Below are positions 35,894 to 45,119 of a stretch of 64,000 nucleotides of DNA, in pieces (the first letter of the stretch is position 1; each line of letters opens with the position of its first letter). The stretch comes from Bradyrhizobium sp. 149 (GTDB lineage: Bacteria; Pseudomonadota; Alphaproteobacteria; Rhizobiales; Xanthobacteraceae). The notes beneath the pieces are model-generated. The model saw only the letters and a list, made by a program, of their open reading frames with translations, was not told where the DNA came from and did no database searches. Both the position numbers and the translations under genes were made by a program. The DNA lies in the NCBI RefSeq assembly GCF_023073915.1, contig NZ_JADPKK010000019.1:1-64000 (forward strand), in the 5' to 3' direction.

Positions 35894-36988
35894 CTACGGC
35901 GTCCCGGCCTTGGCTTTGTCCTTGGCCACGTCCCGGACGAGCCCGTGAATGAAGCCGAGCTTGCCGACGACGGCCGGCGAGAGGATGAACGGATAGAGGT
36001 CGCGCATCCCCATGGCGCGGTTGACGCTGTTCATGGCGAAGGTGAAGGGCAGCCATGCGCTGACGATCGCTTCGACGTCCCTCGCCTCGTAAGGGTTGAA
36101 GCGGATGCGCGTCGTCAACTCCCCGTCGCGGTCGACCTTGGGACGCACCTCCATGCCGAATTCCGAGGCCATCTCCAGGGTGTCGACGATGTGGAGATAG
36201 TGCGCCCAAGTTTCGGCGAAATCCTCCCAGGGATGCATGGTCGCGTAGGCCGAGACGTAGTTCTGCTGCCAGTCCGGCGGGGCGCCTTCGGCATAATGGC
36301 GCTGCAATGCCTGGCCGTAATCGACGGAATCGTCGCCGAACACGGCGCGGCATTCATCCAGCTTGCCACCGTCGCGCACCAGCACATCCCAGAAATAGTG
36401 CCCGACCTCGTGGCGGAAATGCCCAAGCAGCGTCCGGTAGGGCTCACCCATCTCCAGCCTGCGCCGCTCGCGCTCGATGTCGTCGGTCTCCGTCAGCGCG
36501 ATCGTAATCAGGCCGTTGTCGTGACCGGTCAGGACCTTCTGCCCGCTCTGCGGATCGTCAGCGAGGAAATTGAAGATCAGGCCGTGTTCGGGATTGTCCT
36601 GCCGGGTCTGGAGCGGCAGCTTCCAGCGGATCAAGGAATAGAACAGCCGGTGCTTCGCCACCTCCAGCTCGCGCCAGCCGGCGAGTTGCGCCTGATCCGA
36701 CAGATCCGGCACGATGCCGTTGTGGCGGCAGGCGCGGCAATAGCCGGTGGTATCACCTGCGTCCGTCAGCCAGTTGCAGGAGTCGTGTTCGGCATTGCTG
36801 CACAGCATGCGGCTTTCGCCTTTGGTGGCCAGCGTCCTCCAAGCTCCACCTTGAGCCTCTCCGTCGGGCTCGATCGCCGACATCGTCTCCTTCTCCGGCA
36901 GGAACGCGACGCGATGGCCGCAGCGTTCGCAGGCGCGGTTCTCGAAATAGAGAACGTTGCGGCAGGCCTGGCAGACAAAGAGCTTCAA
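35894..36988 (-). CDS. Zinc-ribbon metallopeptidase-like protein
   Basis: A 364-residue protein with an N-terminal zinc ribbon (CQACRNVLYFENRACERCGH), a second Cys set (CSNAEHDSC and CRAC), and a peptidase-like domain with HEVGH near residue 193 and a downstream Glu-rich helix (DFAETWAHYLH) that could give the third zinc ligand. This is the layout of the putative zinc-binding peptidase family (Peptidase_Mx). No signal peptide is seen, so it is cytosolic. Substrate and activity are unknown. Confidence 0.8.
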   Translation of the reverse strand: MKLFVCQACRNVLYFENRACERCGHRVAFLPEKETMSAIEPDGEAQGGAWRTLATKGESRMLCSNAEHDSCNWLTDAGDTTGYCRACRHNGIVPDLSDQAQLAGWRELEVAKHRLFYSLIRWKLPLQTRQDNPEHGLIFNFLADDPQSGQKVLTGHDNGLITIALTETDDIERERRRLEMGEPYRTLLGHFRHEVGHYFWDVLVRDGGKLDECRAVFGDDSVDYGQALQRHYAEGAPPDWQQNYVSAYATMHPWEDFAETWAHYLHIVDTLEMASEFGMEVRPKVDRDGELTTRIRFNPYEARDVEAIVSAWLPFTFAMNSVNRAMGMRDLYPFILSPAVVGKLGFIHGLVRDVAKDKAKAGTP

Positions 36989-37203
36989 GTTCTAGCCTCT
37001 TCGGAAAAGGGAGTTTTTTGTGAATGAAAGTTGTGCTCCCCGCAGATACGCGCGCGGAGGGCTCATCGTTCCAAGGTTCGGAACAAATAGCCAGACCCTG
37101 CGTTCGTTCATGCCCGTCGCTGCATTCGGCGACGTCTTTCCTTCCAATTCCCTTTTTGAACAATGGCCATCACGCTTCGTCTGTGTGAATATCGGTCGGG
37201 CAC

Positions 37204-39681
37204 GTGCGCTCTCGCATCACAACGGCCGACGCCTTGACCGATCCTTTGCCCGAGACCATCGCCGCAGAAAGGCTGCGCCAGCACCTGGAAGACGTCGCGC
37301 GCGAGCGCGACAACGCCTATCGTGCGCTCCAGGAGCGCGAAGCCGAGCTTGCGCGCATCCAGCGCATCGGCAAGGTCGGCGGTCTCGAAGTCGACTTCCG
37401 CGAAGGCTTCAAGAACCGCCGTTCGCCGGAATATCTGCTGCTCCACGGCCTGCCGCCGGAAGCCGCCGGCGAGTCGCACGAGGACTGGATCAATCGCATT
37501 CATCCGGACGACCGGGACGCCACGGTGAGGCACTTCTTCGATGCGCTGTCCGGCAGCAGCGAGGACTACACCGCCGAATACCGCATCATCCGCCCCAGCG
37601 ACGGCGAGATCCGCTGGATCCGCGTCGTCGCCAAGATCGAGCGCGACGATGACGGCCGCGCCCTCCGCCTCGTCGGCGCCCATATCGACGTCACCGACCA
37701 GATGCTGGTGCGCGAGACCCTGCGCGAGAGCGAGGAGCGCTTCCGGCTGATCGCCGACAGCGCGCCGGTACCGATCTGGGTCACCAAACTCGACCGCACA
37801 CGGTCCTTCGCCAACCAGGCCTATGTCGATTTCGTCGGCCTGCCCTACGACCAGGCGATTGCCTTCGACTGGCGCAAGGTGCTGCATCCGGACGACCTGC
37901 CGCATGTGCTGCAGCAGTCCGTCCAGGGCGAAGCATCGCTCAAGCCGTTCGTGCTGGAAGCGCGCTACAAGAACGCCGCCGGCGAATGGCGCTGGCTGCG
38001 TTCGGAATCGCAGCCGCGTTGGGACCCGACCGGCAGGCACATCGGCTTCATCGGCGTTGCCCATGACATCACCGTGGCCAAGCAGGCCGAGATCGAGCTC
38101 CGGCAGCTCAACGAGACGCTGGAAGAACGCATCGTCGAGCGCACCGCCGAGCTCGAATCCAACGAGGCGCGGCTGCGCGCGATCCTGGCGACCAGCAACC
38201 AGTATCAAGGCCTCGTCAATCTCAGGGGCGAGCTGCTTTACGCCAACAAGACCGCACTGGACGGCATCAAGGCGAGCTCTGCGGACGTGATCGGAAAGCC
38301 GTTGTGGCAGACACCCTGGTTCAGCGCAACGGAGGGCATGAGCACGCTGGTGCGCGAGGCCTTCGACACCGTGCTCAAAGGCGAAGCTGTGCGGCTGGAG
38401 ATGCGCCTGCGCCTTCCCGTCGGCGAGCGCGATTTCGAGTTCGGCATGCGCCCGGTGCTCGACCGCCACGGCAACATCACGGGCGCGGTGCCCGAGGCGG
38501 TGGACGTCACGGAGCGCCGCCGCGGCGAGGAAGCGCTGCGGCAGTCGCAGAAGATGGAGGCGATCGGCCAGCTCACCGGCGGCGTCGCGCACGACTTCAA
38601 CAATCTGCTCACCATCATCCGCTCGGCCACCGATTTCCTGCGCCGCCGCGAGCTGCCGGAGGAGCGCCGCCGCCGTTATGTCGACGCCATTTCCGATACC
38701 GTCGAGCGTGCCTCCAAGCTGACAGCACAGCTGCTGGCGTTTGCGCGCCGGCAGCCGCTGAAACCGCAGATCTTCAACGTCGGCAGCCAGGTCGAGGGCG
38801 TTGCGCAACTGATCAGGCCGCTGGTCGGTGGCCGCATCGAGATCGCGGTGGAGGTTCATGATGCCAACTGCTTCACGGTCGCCGATATCGCGCAATTCGA
38901 GACCGCGCTGATCAACCTCGCGATCAACGCCCGCGACGCCATGGACGGCGAAGGCCGCCTCACCATCGCGGTCCGAAAAGTTCAGGGCATCCCTACCCTG
39001 CGCGCGCAATCGGCGCGCGGCGGCGACTATGTCTCGATCTCGGTCGCCGACACCGGCAGCGGCATCGCGCCCGAAAACATCGAGGCCATCTTCGAGCCGT
39101 TCTTCACCACCAAGGAGGTCGGCAAGGGCACCGGCCTCGGCCTGAGCCAGGCCTTCGGCTTCGCAAAGCAGTCCGAGGGCGACATCGCCGTGACGAGCAC
39201 GCATGGTGAAGGCGCGACCTTCACCATCTATCTGCCGCGAGCGCAAAGCCCCGCCACGGACCAGGAAGCGGCGGCGCTGACCCATGAGGCCACGGCCACC
39301 GGGCGCGGTTATCGCGTGCTCGTGGTGGAAGACGATGACGAGGTCGGCCGCTTCTCCACGGAGCTGCTGGAAGACCTCGGCTATGTCGTCCGCCGCGCCG
39401 CCAACGCCAATGCGGCGCTGGCCATCCTCGGCGAGAACGAGTTCGCCGTCGACCTCGTCTTCTCCGACGTCATCATGCCCGGCATGAACGGCGTGGACCT
39501 CGCCGGCATCATCCGCGAACGTTATCCGGGCCTGCCCGTCGTGCTCACCTCCGGTTACAGCAACGTGCTCGCCGAGAACGCCGATCGCGGTTTCGAGCTG
39601 ATTCAGAAGCCGTATTCGGTGGAATCGCTTTCGCGCATTTTGCGTAAGGCGATCACGGCAAAACTGTCGGTGACGCGGTGA
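37204..39681 (+). CDS. Multi-PAS hybrid histidine kinase with receiver
   Basis: An 825-residue soluble kinase with a GTG start. Three PAS-type segments (about 50-170, 175-300, 320-440), joined by a coiled coil (LNETLEERIVERTAELE), precede HisKA with His near 461 (GGVAHDFNN), an ATPase domain (TGLGLSQAFGFA) and a receiver with Asp near 754 (FSDVIMPGMNG). The kinase and receiver halves closely resemble those of the 506-residue kinase at 30.8 kb, indicating a shared family. Input signal and phosphate target are unknown. Confidence 0.9.
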   Translation: MRSRITTADALTDPLPETIAAERLRQHLEDVARERDNAYRALQEREAELARIQRIGKVGGLEVDFREGFKNRRSPEYLLLHGLPPEAAGESHEDWINRIHPDDRDATVRHFFDALSGSSEDYTAEYRIIRPSDGEIRWIRVVAKIERDDDGRALRLVGAHIDVTDQMLVRETLRESEERFRLIADSAPVPIWVTKLDRTRSFANQAYVDFVGLPYDQAIAFDWRKVLHPDDLPHVLQQSVQGEASLKPFVLEARYKNAAGEWRWLRSESQPRWDPTGRHIGFIGVAHDITVAKQAEIELRQLNETLEERIVERTAELESNEARLRAILATSNQYQGLVNLRGELLYANKTALDGIKASSADVIGKPLWQTPWFSATEGMSTLVREAFDTVLKGEAVRLEMRLRLPVGERDFEFGMRPVLDRHGNITGAVPEAVDVTERRRGEEALRQSQKMEAIGQLTGGVAHDFNNLLTIIRSATDFLRRRELPEERRRRYVDAISDTVERASKLTAQLLAFARRQPLKPQIFNVGSQVEGVAQLIRPLVGGRIEIAVEVHDANCFTVADIAQFETALINLAINARDAMDGEGRLTIAVRKVQGIPTLRAQSARGGDYVSISVADTGSGIAPENIEAIFEPFFTTKEVGKGTGLGLSQAFGFAKQSEGDIAVTSTHGEGATFTIYLPRAQSPATDQEAAALTHEATATGRGYRVLVVEDDDEVGRFSTELLEDLGYVVRRAANANAALAILGENEFAVDLVFSDVIMPGMNGVDLAGIIRERYPGLPVVLTSGYSNVLAENADRGFELIQKPYSVESLSRILRKAITAKLSVTR

Positions 39682-39691
39682 GAGAAATCTC

Positions 39692-40132
39692 GTGAAACCC
39701 GCCCTCCTCTCGGCCTGGCAGATTTGGGCACTGCTCTCCGCCTGCTTTGCGGCGCTGACTGCGATCTTCGCCAAGGTCGGCGTCGAGAACATCAATCCGG
39801 ATCTGGCGACGTTCATCCGCACCATCGTGGTGCTGCTCGCCTTCTCGGTGCTGCTGTTCTTCAGCGGGCAGTTTGCCGTGCCCTCGGCGGTCTCGTCGAA
39901 GACCTGGCTGTTTCTGGTGCTGTCAGGGCTTGCGACCGGTGCGTCCTGGCTGTGTTATTTTCGCGCGCTGAAGCTCGGCCCCGCGACGCTGGTGGCGCCG
40001 ATCGACAAGCTCAGCGTCGTGCTCGTTGCCCTGTTCGCGTTCGCCTTTCTCGGCGAGCGTCCGACCGCACAGGGCTGGCTCGGCATCGCCATGATCGGCG
40101 CCGGCGCGGTGCTGCTGGCGGTCAAGTTTTGA
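39692..40132 (+). CDS. Single-domain EamA-family transporter
   Basis: A 146-residue protein with about four to five membrane helices, equivalent to one EamA unit of drug/metabolite transporters. GTG start. The motif LGPATLVAPIDKLSVVLVAL and FLGERPTAQGWLGIAMIGAG are characteristic. Single-unit members are expected to dimerise. The substrate is unknown. It starts ten bases after the kinase gene, so it may be co-transcribed with it. Confidence 0.85.
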   Translation: MKPALLSAWQIWALLSACFAALTAIFAKVGVENINPDLATFIRTIVVLLAFSVLLFFSGQFAVPSAVSSKTWLFLVLSGLATGASWLCYFRALKLGPATLVAPIDKLSVVLVALFAFAFLGERPTAQGWLGIAMIGAGAVLLAVKF

Positions 40133-40212
40133 GGAGCCTTCCGATCCGCGGAACCAGACCGGCATCACGAGGGTTGCTGGCGGGGCGATTTTGAGCCTCG
40201 ATCGAGAGCGCG

Positions 40213-41507
40213 ATGTCGAGTCAAAAGCCCCATCAAGATGCCGATCAGGCAAAGCGTGCAGGGCGCGCGCTGGATGCGGCGAATTTTTTCCTCGCCGACG
40301 TCCGCGACGGGCTCGGCCCCTATCTCGCCGTCTATCTCCTCACCGAGCAGCATTGGGACGAGGCCAGGATCGGCCTTTTCATGTCGATCGCGACGATCGC
40401 CGGCATCGTGGCGCAGACGCCGGCGGGGGCGCTGGTCGATGCAACCCGGTCCAAGCGGCTGGTGATGGTCGTCGCCGCCACCATTGTGACGTTCGCCTCG
40501 TTGTCGCTACCGCTTTTTCCGAGCTTCCTGCCGGTCGCAATCTCGCAAGGCATGGCGCAGGCCGCCGCCGTGGTGTTTCCGCCGGCGATTGCTGCCGTCT
40601 CGCTCGGATCTTTGGCCATGCCGCTTTCACCCGGCGGATCGGCCGCAACGAGACATTCAATCACGCCGGCAATGCGGCCGCAGCCGGGCTCGCAGGTCTC
40701 TCCGCCTATTGGTTCGGCGCAGCCGTCGTGTTCTACATTTTCGGCGCCATGGCGATCGCGAGCCTCGTCAGCATCCTTGCGATTTCCGCCCGCGCCATCG
40801 ATCACGATCTTGCCCGCGGGTTGCACGATGCCCATCCGGGCGACCAACGAGACCATCTCTCGGGCCTCAGCGTGCTCCTTACCTGTCGTCCCCTGCTCGT
40901 GTTCGCAATCTGTGTCCTGCTCTTCCATCTCTCCAATGCCGCGATGCTACCTCTTGTCGGGCAAAAGCTCGCCTTGCAAGACGAGAACATGGGCACCAGC
41001 TTGATGTCGGCCTGTATCGTTGCGGCGCAATTGGTGATGGTACCGTTCGCAATGCTGGTCGGCGCAAAGGCCGACCGTTGGGGCCACAAGCGCTTCTTCC
41101 TCGCCGCGCTCCTGATCCTGCCGCTTCGGGGCGCCCTCTATACGTTCTCCGACGATCCGTACTGGCTGGTTGGGGTGCAGCTTCTTGATGGGGTCGGCGC
41201 CGGCATTTTTGGCGCGATCTTTCCCGTCATCGTTGCCGACCTCATGCGCAACACCGGCCGCTTCAACGTGGCGCAAGGCATCGTCATCACCGCCCAGAGC
41301 ATTGGGGCGGCGCTGTCGACGACACTGGCTGGCTTCGTCGTGATCCGCGCGGGCTACAGCGCGGCGTTCCTCACGCTTGGCGCAGTCGCAGCGATTGGCG
41401 CAGTTGCCTGTCTTGTCGCCCTGCCCGAGACGCGGCAAATCGCAGATGGCGGTCCGCGGCCGCGGGGGAAGACAGCGGCATCGGCTTCCGCTATCGCTGC
41501 CGAATGA
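40213..41507 (+). pseudogene. MFS transporter with a one-base frameshift
   Basis: The N-terminal part (from MSSQKPHQDADQ) reads normally to about nt 40607 (FPPAIAAVSLG). The continuation GHAAFTRRIGRNETFNHAGN lies in another frame, and from there an intact MFS C-terminal half runs to a stop at 41505-41507. Joining the frames at SLG-I/L-FGH needs one added base near 40607. Each half alone lacks half the helices. It is either a recent inactivating deletion or a sequencing error. The homologue type is a small-molecule or drug MFS permease with 12 helices. Confidence 0.8.
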
Positions 41508-41531
41508 GCCTTGCCATTTCGAGGACTAAAC

Positions 41532-42782
41532 GTGCCGTCTGACGCCATCTGGGCCTGGAGCATCATCGTAGCCGCGACCGCAGGCGTCATCATCCGACCC
41601 TTCCGGCTGCCCGAGGCGATCTGGGCCGTGATCGGCGCTGGCGCGCTCGTGTTACTCGGCTTGCTGCCGTGGCAGGATGCGTTGACGGGCATCGGAAAGG
41701 GCATCGATGTCTACCTCTTCCTGATCGGCATGATGCTGATCGCCGAGCTCGCCCGCCTCGAAGGCTTGTTTGATTACCTCGCGGCGCTCGCCGTGGAATA
41801 TGCCGGCGGCTCGCCGCAACGGCTGTTCCTGCTGATCTACATCGTCGGCACACTCGTCACCGTTCTGCTCTCGAACGACGCCACCGCGATCGTGCTGACG
41901 CCGGCCGTCTATGCCGCGACGCGGGCGGCCGGCGCCAAGCCGCTGCCTTATCTCTTCGTCTGTGCCTTCATCGCCAACGCCGCGAGCTTCGTGCTGCCGA
42001 TCTCCAACCCGGCCAATCTCGTCGTGTTCGGGGCGCGCATGCCTGAGCTGACCCAATGGCTGCGCCTGTTCGCCCTGCCCTCGGCGGCCTCGATCCTTTT
42101 GACCTACATCGTGCTGCGCCTGACCCAGCACCGCGCCCTGAAGGAAGAGACGATCGCGCGCCGCGTGCCGCATCCAAAGCTCGGCCGCGGCGGTAAGCTG
42201 ACGGCAATCGGCATCGTGGCGATCGGCGTCGTGCTGGTCACGGCCTCCGCGCTGGACAAGCAATTGGGCCTGCCGACTTTCGTCTGCGGTGTGGTGACAG
42301 CGGCGATCGTGCTGCTGCTCAGCTGGCAATCGCCGCTACCCGTGCTGCGCGGCGTCTCCTGGAGCGTGCTGCCGCTGGTCGGCGGGTTGTTCGTTATGGT
42401 GGAAGCGCTGATCAAGACCGGCGTGATCGGGCAGCTCAGCGCGCTGCTGCATGAAGCTGTAGGGCAATCCGTGACGCAGGCGGCCTGGAGCGTCGGCATC
42501 GCCACCGCGATCGCAGACAACATCGCCAACAATCTGCCCGTCGGCCTCGTCGCAGGCTCGGTCGCCGCCAGCGATCATTTGCCCGCGGCGGTCGTCAGCG
42601 CCATCCTGATCGGCGTCGATCTCGGGCCCAATCTGTCGGTGACCGGTTCGCTCGCCACCATCCTGTGGCTGGTGGCGTTGCGGCGGGAGAAGATCGAGGT
42701 CGGCGCCTGGCCCTTCCTCAAGCTCGGGCTGTTGGTGACGCCGCCGGCCCTGATCGCGGCGTTGGCCGCCGCGATCAGGTAA
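41532..42782 (+). CDS. ArsB/NhaD-superfamily membrane transporter
   Basis: About 416 residues with 10-12 predicted helices. I take the GTG at 41532, preceded by GAGGA, over a TTG at 41511. Conserved features of the ion-transporter superfamily are visible: LLSNDATAIVLTPAV, LPISNPANLVVFG and ADNIANNLPVGLVAG. The best match by eye is the arsenite/Na+ antiporter ArsB branch, but no arsR, arsC or arsH is adjacent, so arsenite is not assured. It lies 24 bases after the broken MFS gene. Confidence 0.85.
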   Translation: MPSDAIWAWSIIVAATAGVIIRPFRLPEAIWAVIGAGALVLLGLLPWQDALTGIGKGIDVYLFLIGMMLIAELARLEGLFDYLAALAVEYAGGSPQRLFLLIYIVGTLVTVLLSNDATAIVLTPAVYAATRAAGAKPLPYLFVCAFIANAASFVLPISNPANLVVFGARMPELTQWLRLFALPSAASILLTYIVLRLTQHRALKEETIARRVPHPKLGRGGKLTAIGIVAIGVVLVTASALDKQLGLPTFVCGVVTAAIVLLLSWQSPLPVLRGVSWSVLPLVGGLFVMVEALIKTGVIGQLSALLHEAVGQSVTQAAWSVGIATAIADNIANNLPVGLVAGSVAASDHLPAAVVSAILIGVDLGPNLSVTGSLATILWLVALRREKIEVGAWPFLKLGLLVTPPALIAALAAAIR

Positions 42783-42791
42783 CGCGCGTCG

Positions 42792-44156
42792 TCAGTCGTT
42801 CTCGTAGCCGTAGACTTCCGGCAGGATGAAGATCGCGGCGAGCAATCCGATCAGCGGGAAGATCGCGACGTACAGCGTGGCATTCGCCTGCCCGATCGCA
42901 GCGAACAGCGTCGGGAACAGGAAGATCGCCAGGAACGACGGCAGCTTCACGAACATATAGGCGAAGCCGCTGGCGGTGCCGCGATATTTCGGCCTGGCCA
43001 CCATGGTCGGGATCGTCATGCAGTTCGAGGCGTCCCAATAATGGCCCCACAGCATCGCGGCAGCCGCGAACGGCAGCAGGATCTTGTTGTCGGTGTAGAG
43101 CGCGAAAGCGGCGACCAGCAGCGAGACCAGCACGATCGAGAAGCCCGCGATCGAGATGCCGCGGTGACCGATCTTCGGCGTCAGCAGCGGACCGACCCAG
43201 CCCGACACGGCGGCGAAGGAAAATAGCGCCATCGTCACCAGATTGATGCCGAGCACGCTCGACACGCCGACCATGACAAAGAGCACCGGCAGGTAGAACG
43301 CGAAGGTCGAGAATTCGCTGGCCTGCGCGAAGCAGGCGATCCAGCCGTAGACCGTGGCGCGCCAGCGGATCGGGTCCTTCTTGAGGTCGGCGAGGAAGGC
43401 GCGGGTCGAAACCTTGGGCATCTCCACGTCATGGTCCGGCAGCATGGCGAGATCGTCGTTGAACATCTCGCGCGCGACCTGCTTGGCCTCGCGGTAGCGC
43501 CCCTTCTGAACCAGCCACACCGCCGTCTCCGGCACGTCGTGGCGCATCACCAGGATGATCAGCGCCGGCAGCGCGCCGAGGCCGAGCGTCACGCGCCACA
43601 GCATCTCGTGCTGCATGTCGATCAGCAGGAAGATCACGATGACGCCGATGGTGAGGACTTCACCAACCGCGAACATGAACTGCCAGCGGTTGCCCATCAC
43701 TTCGCGCTCACCCTTGGCCATGGATTCCATGATGTAGGTGTAGCCGGTCGAGATATCCGAACCGAGCGGAATGCCGAGCAGGAAGCGGATCACGACGAGC
43801 CAGAAAACATTGGGCACGAAGGCCTGCGCCAATGCGAGCACGATGAACAATACCATCGTCACCAGGAACATGACGCGGCGGCCGATCTTGTCGGAGAGCC
43901 AGCCACCGAGCAGCGCGCCGATCAGGGCGCCGCCCTGCGTGCCGGCCGCGGCGAGGCCGAGCATCAGCGGATCGGGATTGTATTGCTCCTTGATGAAGAT
44001 CAGCACGAAGGCGATCGAATAGAGATCCCAGGCTTCGACCAGGATCGAGGCCATCATCAGCCAACCGACCTTGTTGCCCTTGGGACTGTAGTTCGTGATG
44101 AGGTAGCGGACCGCGGCTTCGCTCGCGGTCGGTTGTGGCATCGCCATCGTTGACAT
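42792..44156 (-). CDS. MFS transporter, sugar-acid/organic-acid type
   Basis: About 454 residues with 12 helices; start MSTMAMPQ chosen because AGAGGA lies six bases upstream. The loop motif GGWLSDKIGRRVM and GIPLGSDISTGYTYIMESM are typical of the MFS metabolite:H+ symporter branch. It is transcribed leftward after the GntR gene and faces the dehydratase/dehydrogenase genes, so it is probably the uptake system of the sugar-acid locus. Confidence 0.88.
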   Translation of the reverse strand: MSTMAMPQPTASEAAVRYLITNYSPKGNKVGWLMMASILVEAWDLYSIAFVLIFIKEQYNPDPLMLGLAAAGTQGGALIGALLGGWLSDKIGRRVMFLVTMVLFIVLALAQAFVPNVFWLVVIRFLLGIPLGSDISTGYTYIMESMAKGEREVMGNRWQFMFAVGEVLTIGVIVIFLLIDMQHEMLWRVTLGLGALPALIILVMRHDVPETAVWLVQKGRYREAKQVAREMFNDDLAMLPDHDVEMPKVSTRAFLADLKKDPIRWRATVYGWIACFAQASEFSTFAFYLPVLFVMVGVSSVLGINLVTMALFSFAAVSGWVGPLLTPKIGHRGISIAGFSIVLVSLLVAAFALYTDNKILLPFAAAAMLWGHYWDASNCMTIPTMVARPKYRGTASGFAYMFVKLPSFLAIFLFPTLFAAIGQANATLYVAIFPLIGLLAAIFILPEVYGYEND

Positions 44157-44180
44157 GTCTGGTCCTCTTTTCAAACTCTC

Positions 44181-44945
44181 TTACGTGCCGAGCAGCGGCT
44201 CGATGCTGCAATCGAGCAGCCGCGGGTCGATCCCGGCCTCCATGCCCGTGAACATCTCACCCATGTAGTCGATCAGCGCATCGCTCGCCTTCACCGCGTC
44301 TTCGACCCGGCGATTGGCAACCGCATTGAGAATAGCGAGATGATGATCGATTGTTCCTGACAGCTCCCCCTGCCCCGGCATGAAGCGATGGTGGATGTAG
44401 CCGATGCGGCGGTAGAGCGTGTGCAGAGGCCGCAGCGTATGCACCAGAAACGGCTCGCCGGCCGCGTCCAGGACCAGCGCGTCGATGCGACGGTCGATAC
44501 TGTTGAACTCGTCGAGGGTCAGGCTGGCGCGGCGCTCGCGCAACAGCCTGTCGATATGCAGCGCCTGATTGCGATGCGAGAGGCTGGCACGATCAGCCGC
44601 AAGCCGGATCACGAAGCGCTCGATGTCGCGGCGCAGGCCGAGCAGCATGCGCTCGCGCGCCAGATCGATCGGCGCAATGTGCAGGCCGTGGCGCGGGCGG
44701 ATGATGATCAACGTATCGGCGGAGAGACGATTGACGGCGTGATGCACCGGCGTGCGGCCGAAGCCGGTGATGTGCTGCAATTCCAGCATCGTCATGAACT
44801 GGCCGGGCTTGAGCTCGCAATGGACGAGGAGCTCTTCGATCCTCTGATAGGCCAGCTCGAAGAAGTTGAGGCGGTTGCGCCGCGAGGGCTTGCCGTCGCC
44901 GTCGTCGTTCCTCACCACCTCGAGCGCGCGCTTGCGCCTTGCCAT
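44181..44945 (-). CDS. GntR-family regulator of the sugar-acid locus
   Basis: A 254-residue regulator with an N-terminal winged HTH (about 25-95, GQFMTMLELQHITGFGRTPV) and an all-helical FCD-like effector domain with His-rich positions for a metal-bound ligand. It lies 24 bases upstream of the MFS gene on the same strand and is divergent from the dehydratase gene, the usual position for a local repressor responding to a sugar acid. Confidence 0.9.
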   Translation of the reverse strand: MARRKRALEVVRNDDGDGKPSRRNRLNFFELAYQRIEELLVHCELKPGQFMTMLELQHITGFGRTPVHHAVNRLSADTLIIIRPRHGLHIAPIDLARERMLLGLRRDIERFVIRLAADRASLSHRNQALHIDRLLRERRASLTLDEFNSIDRRIDALVLDAAGEPFLVHTLRPLHTLYRRIGYIHHRFMPGQGELSGTIDHHLAILNAVANRRVEDAVKASDALIDYMGEMFTGMEAGIDPRLLDCSIEPLLGT

Positions 44946-45016
44946 GTTGTCCTCTCCCCTTAGCCTGCGCCGCCGTTGCAGGGCGGCGCCTTGTTGGTGA
45001 TATCCTTAAAACATGT

Positions 45017-45032
45017 TGTGATATATTACAAG
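45017..45032. promoter_or_regulatory. Near-palindromic GntR-type operator
   Basis: TTGTGATATATTACAA is a 16-bp dyad with one mismatched pair, in the otherwise GC-rich divergent region between the GntR and dehydratase genes. AT-rich TTGT...ACAA dyads are typical of FadR/GntR sites. Likely binding by the adjacent regulator is inference. Confidence 0.6.
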
Positions 45033-45119
45033 CGGGCGTAAGACTCGCGCTTGCCCGCACCATGTTGCGGTGCGCAATGACAACAAGACGGCGCGGCGCG
45101 CGCCTGCGACGGGAGGACC

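Noticed and set aside
37108..39825. Leftward open frame of 905 codons opposite the hybrid kinase
   Set aside because: Antisense to a kinase with intact PAS, HisKA, ATPase and receiver motifs; its sequence has no domain features.
41532..42782. Naming the ion transporter arsB
   Set aside because: The superfamily motifs fit, but no arsenic-resistance partner genes are adjacent, so a specific arsenite role is not supported.
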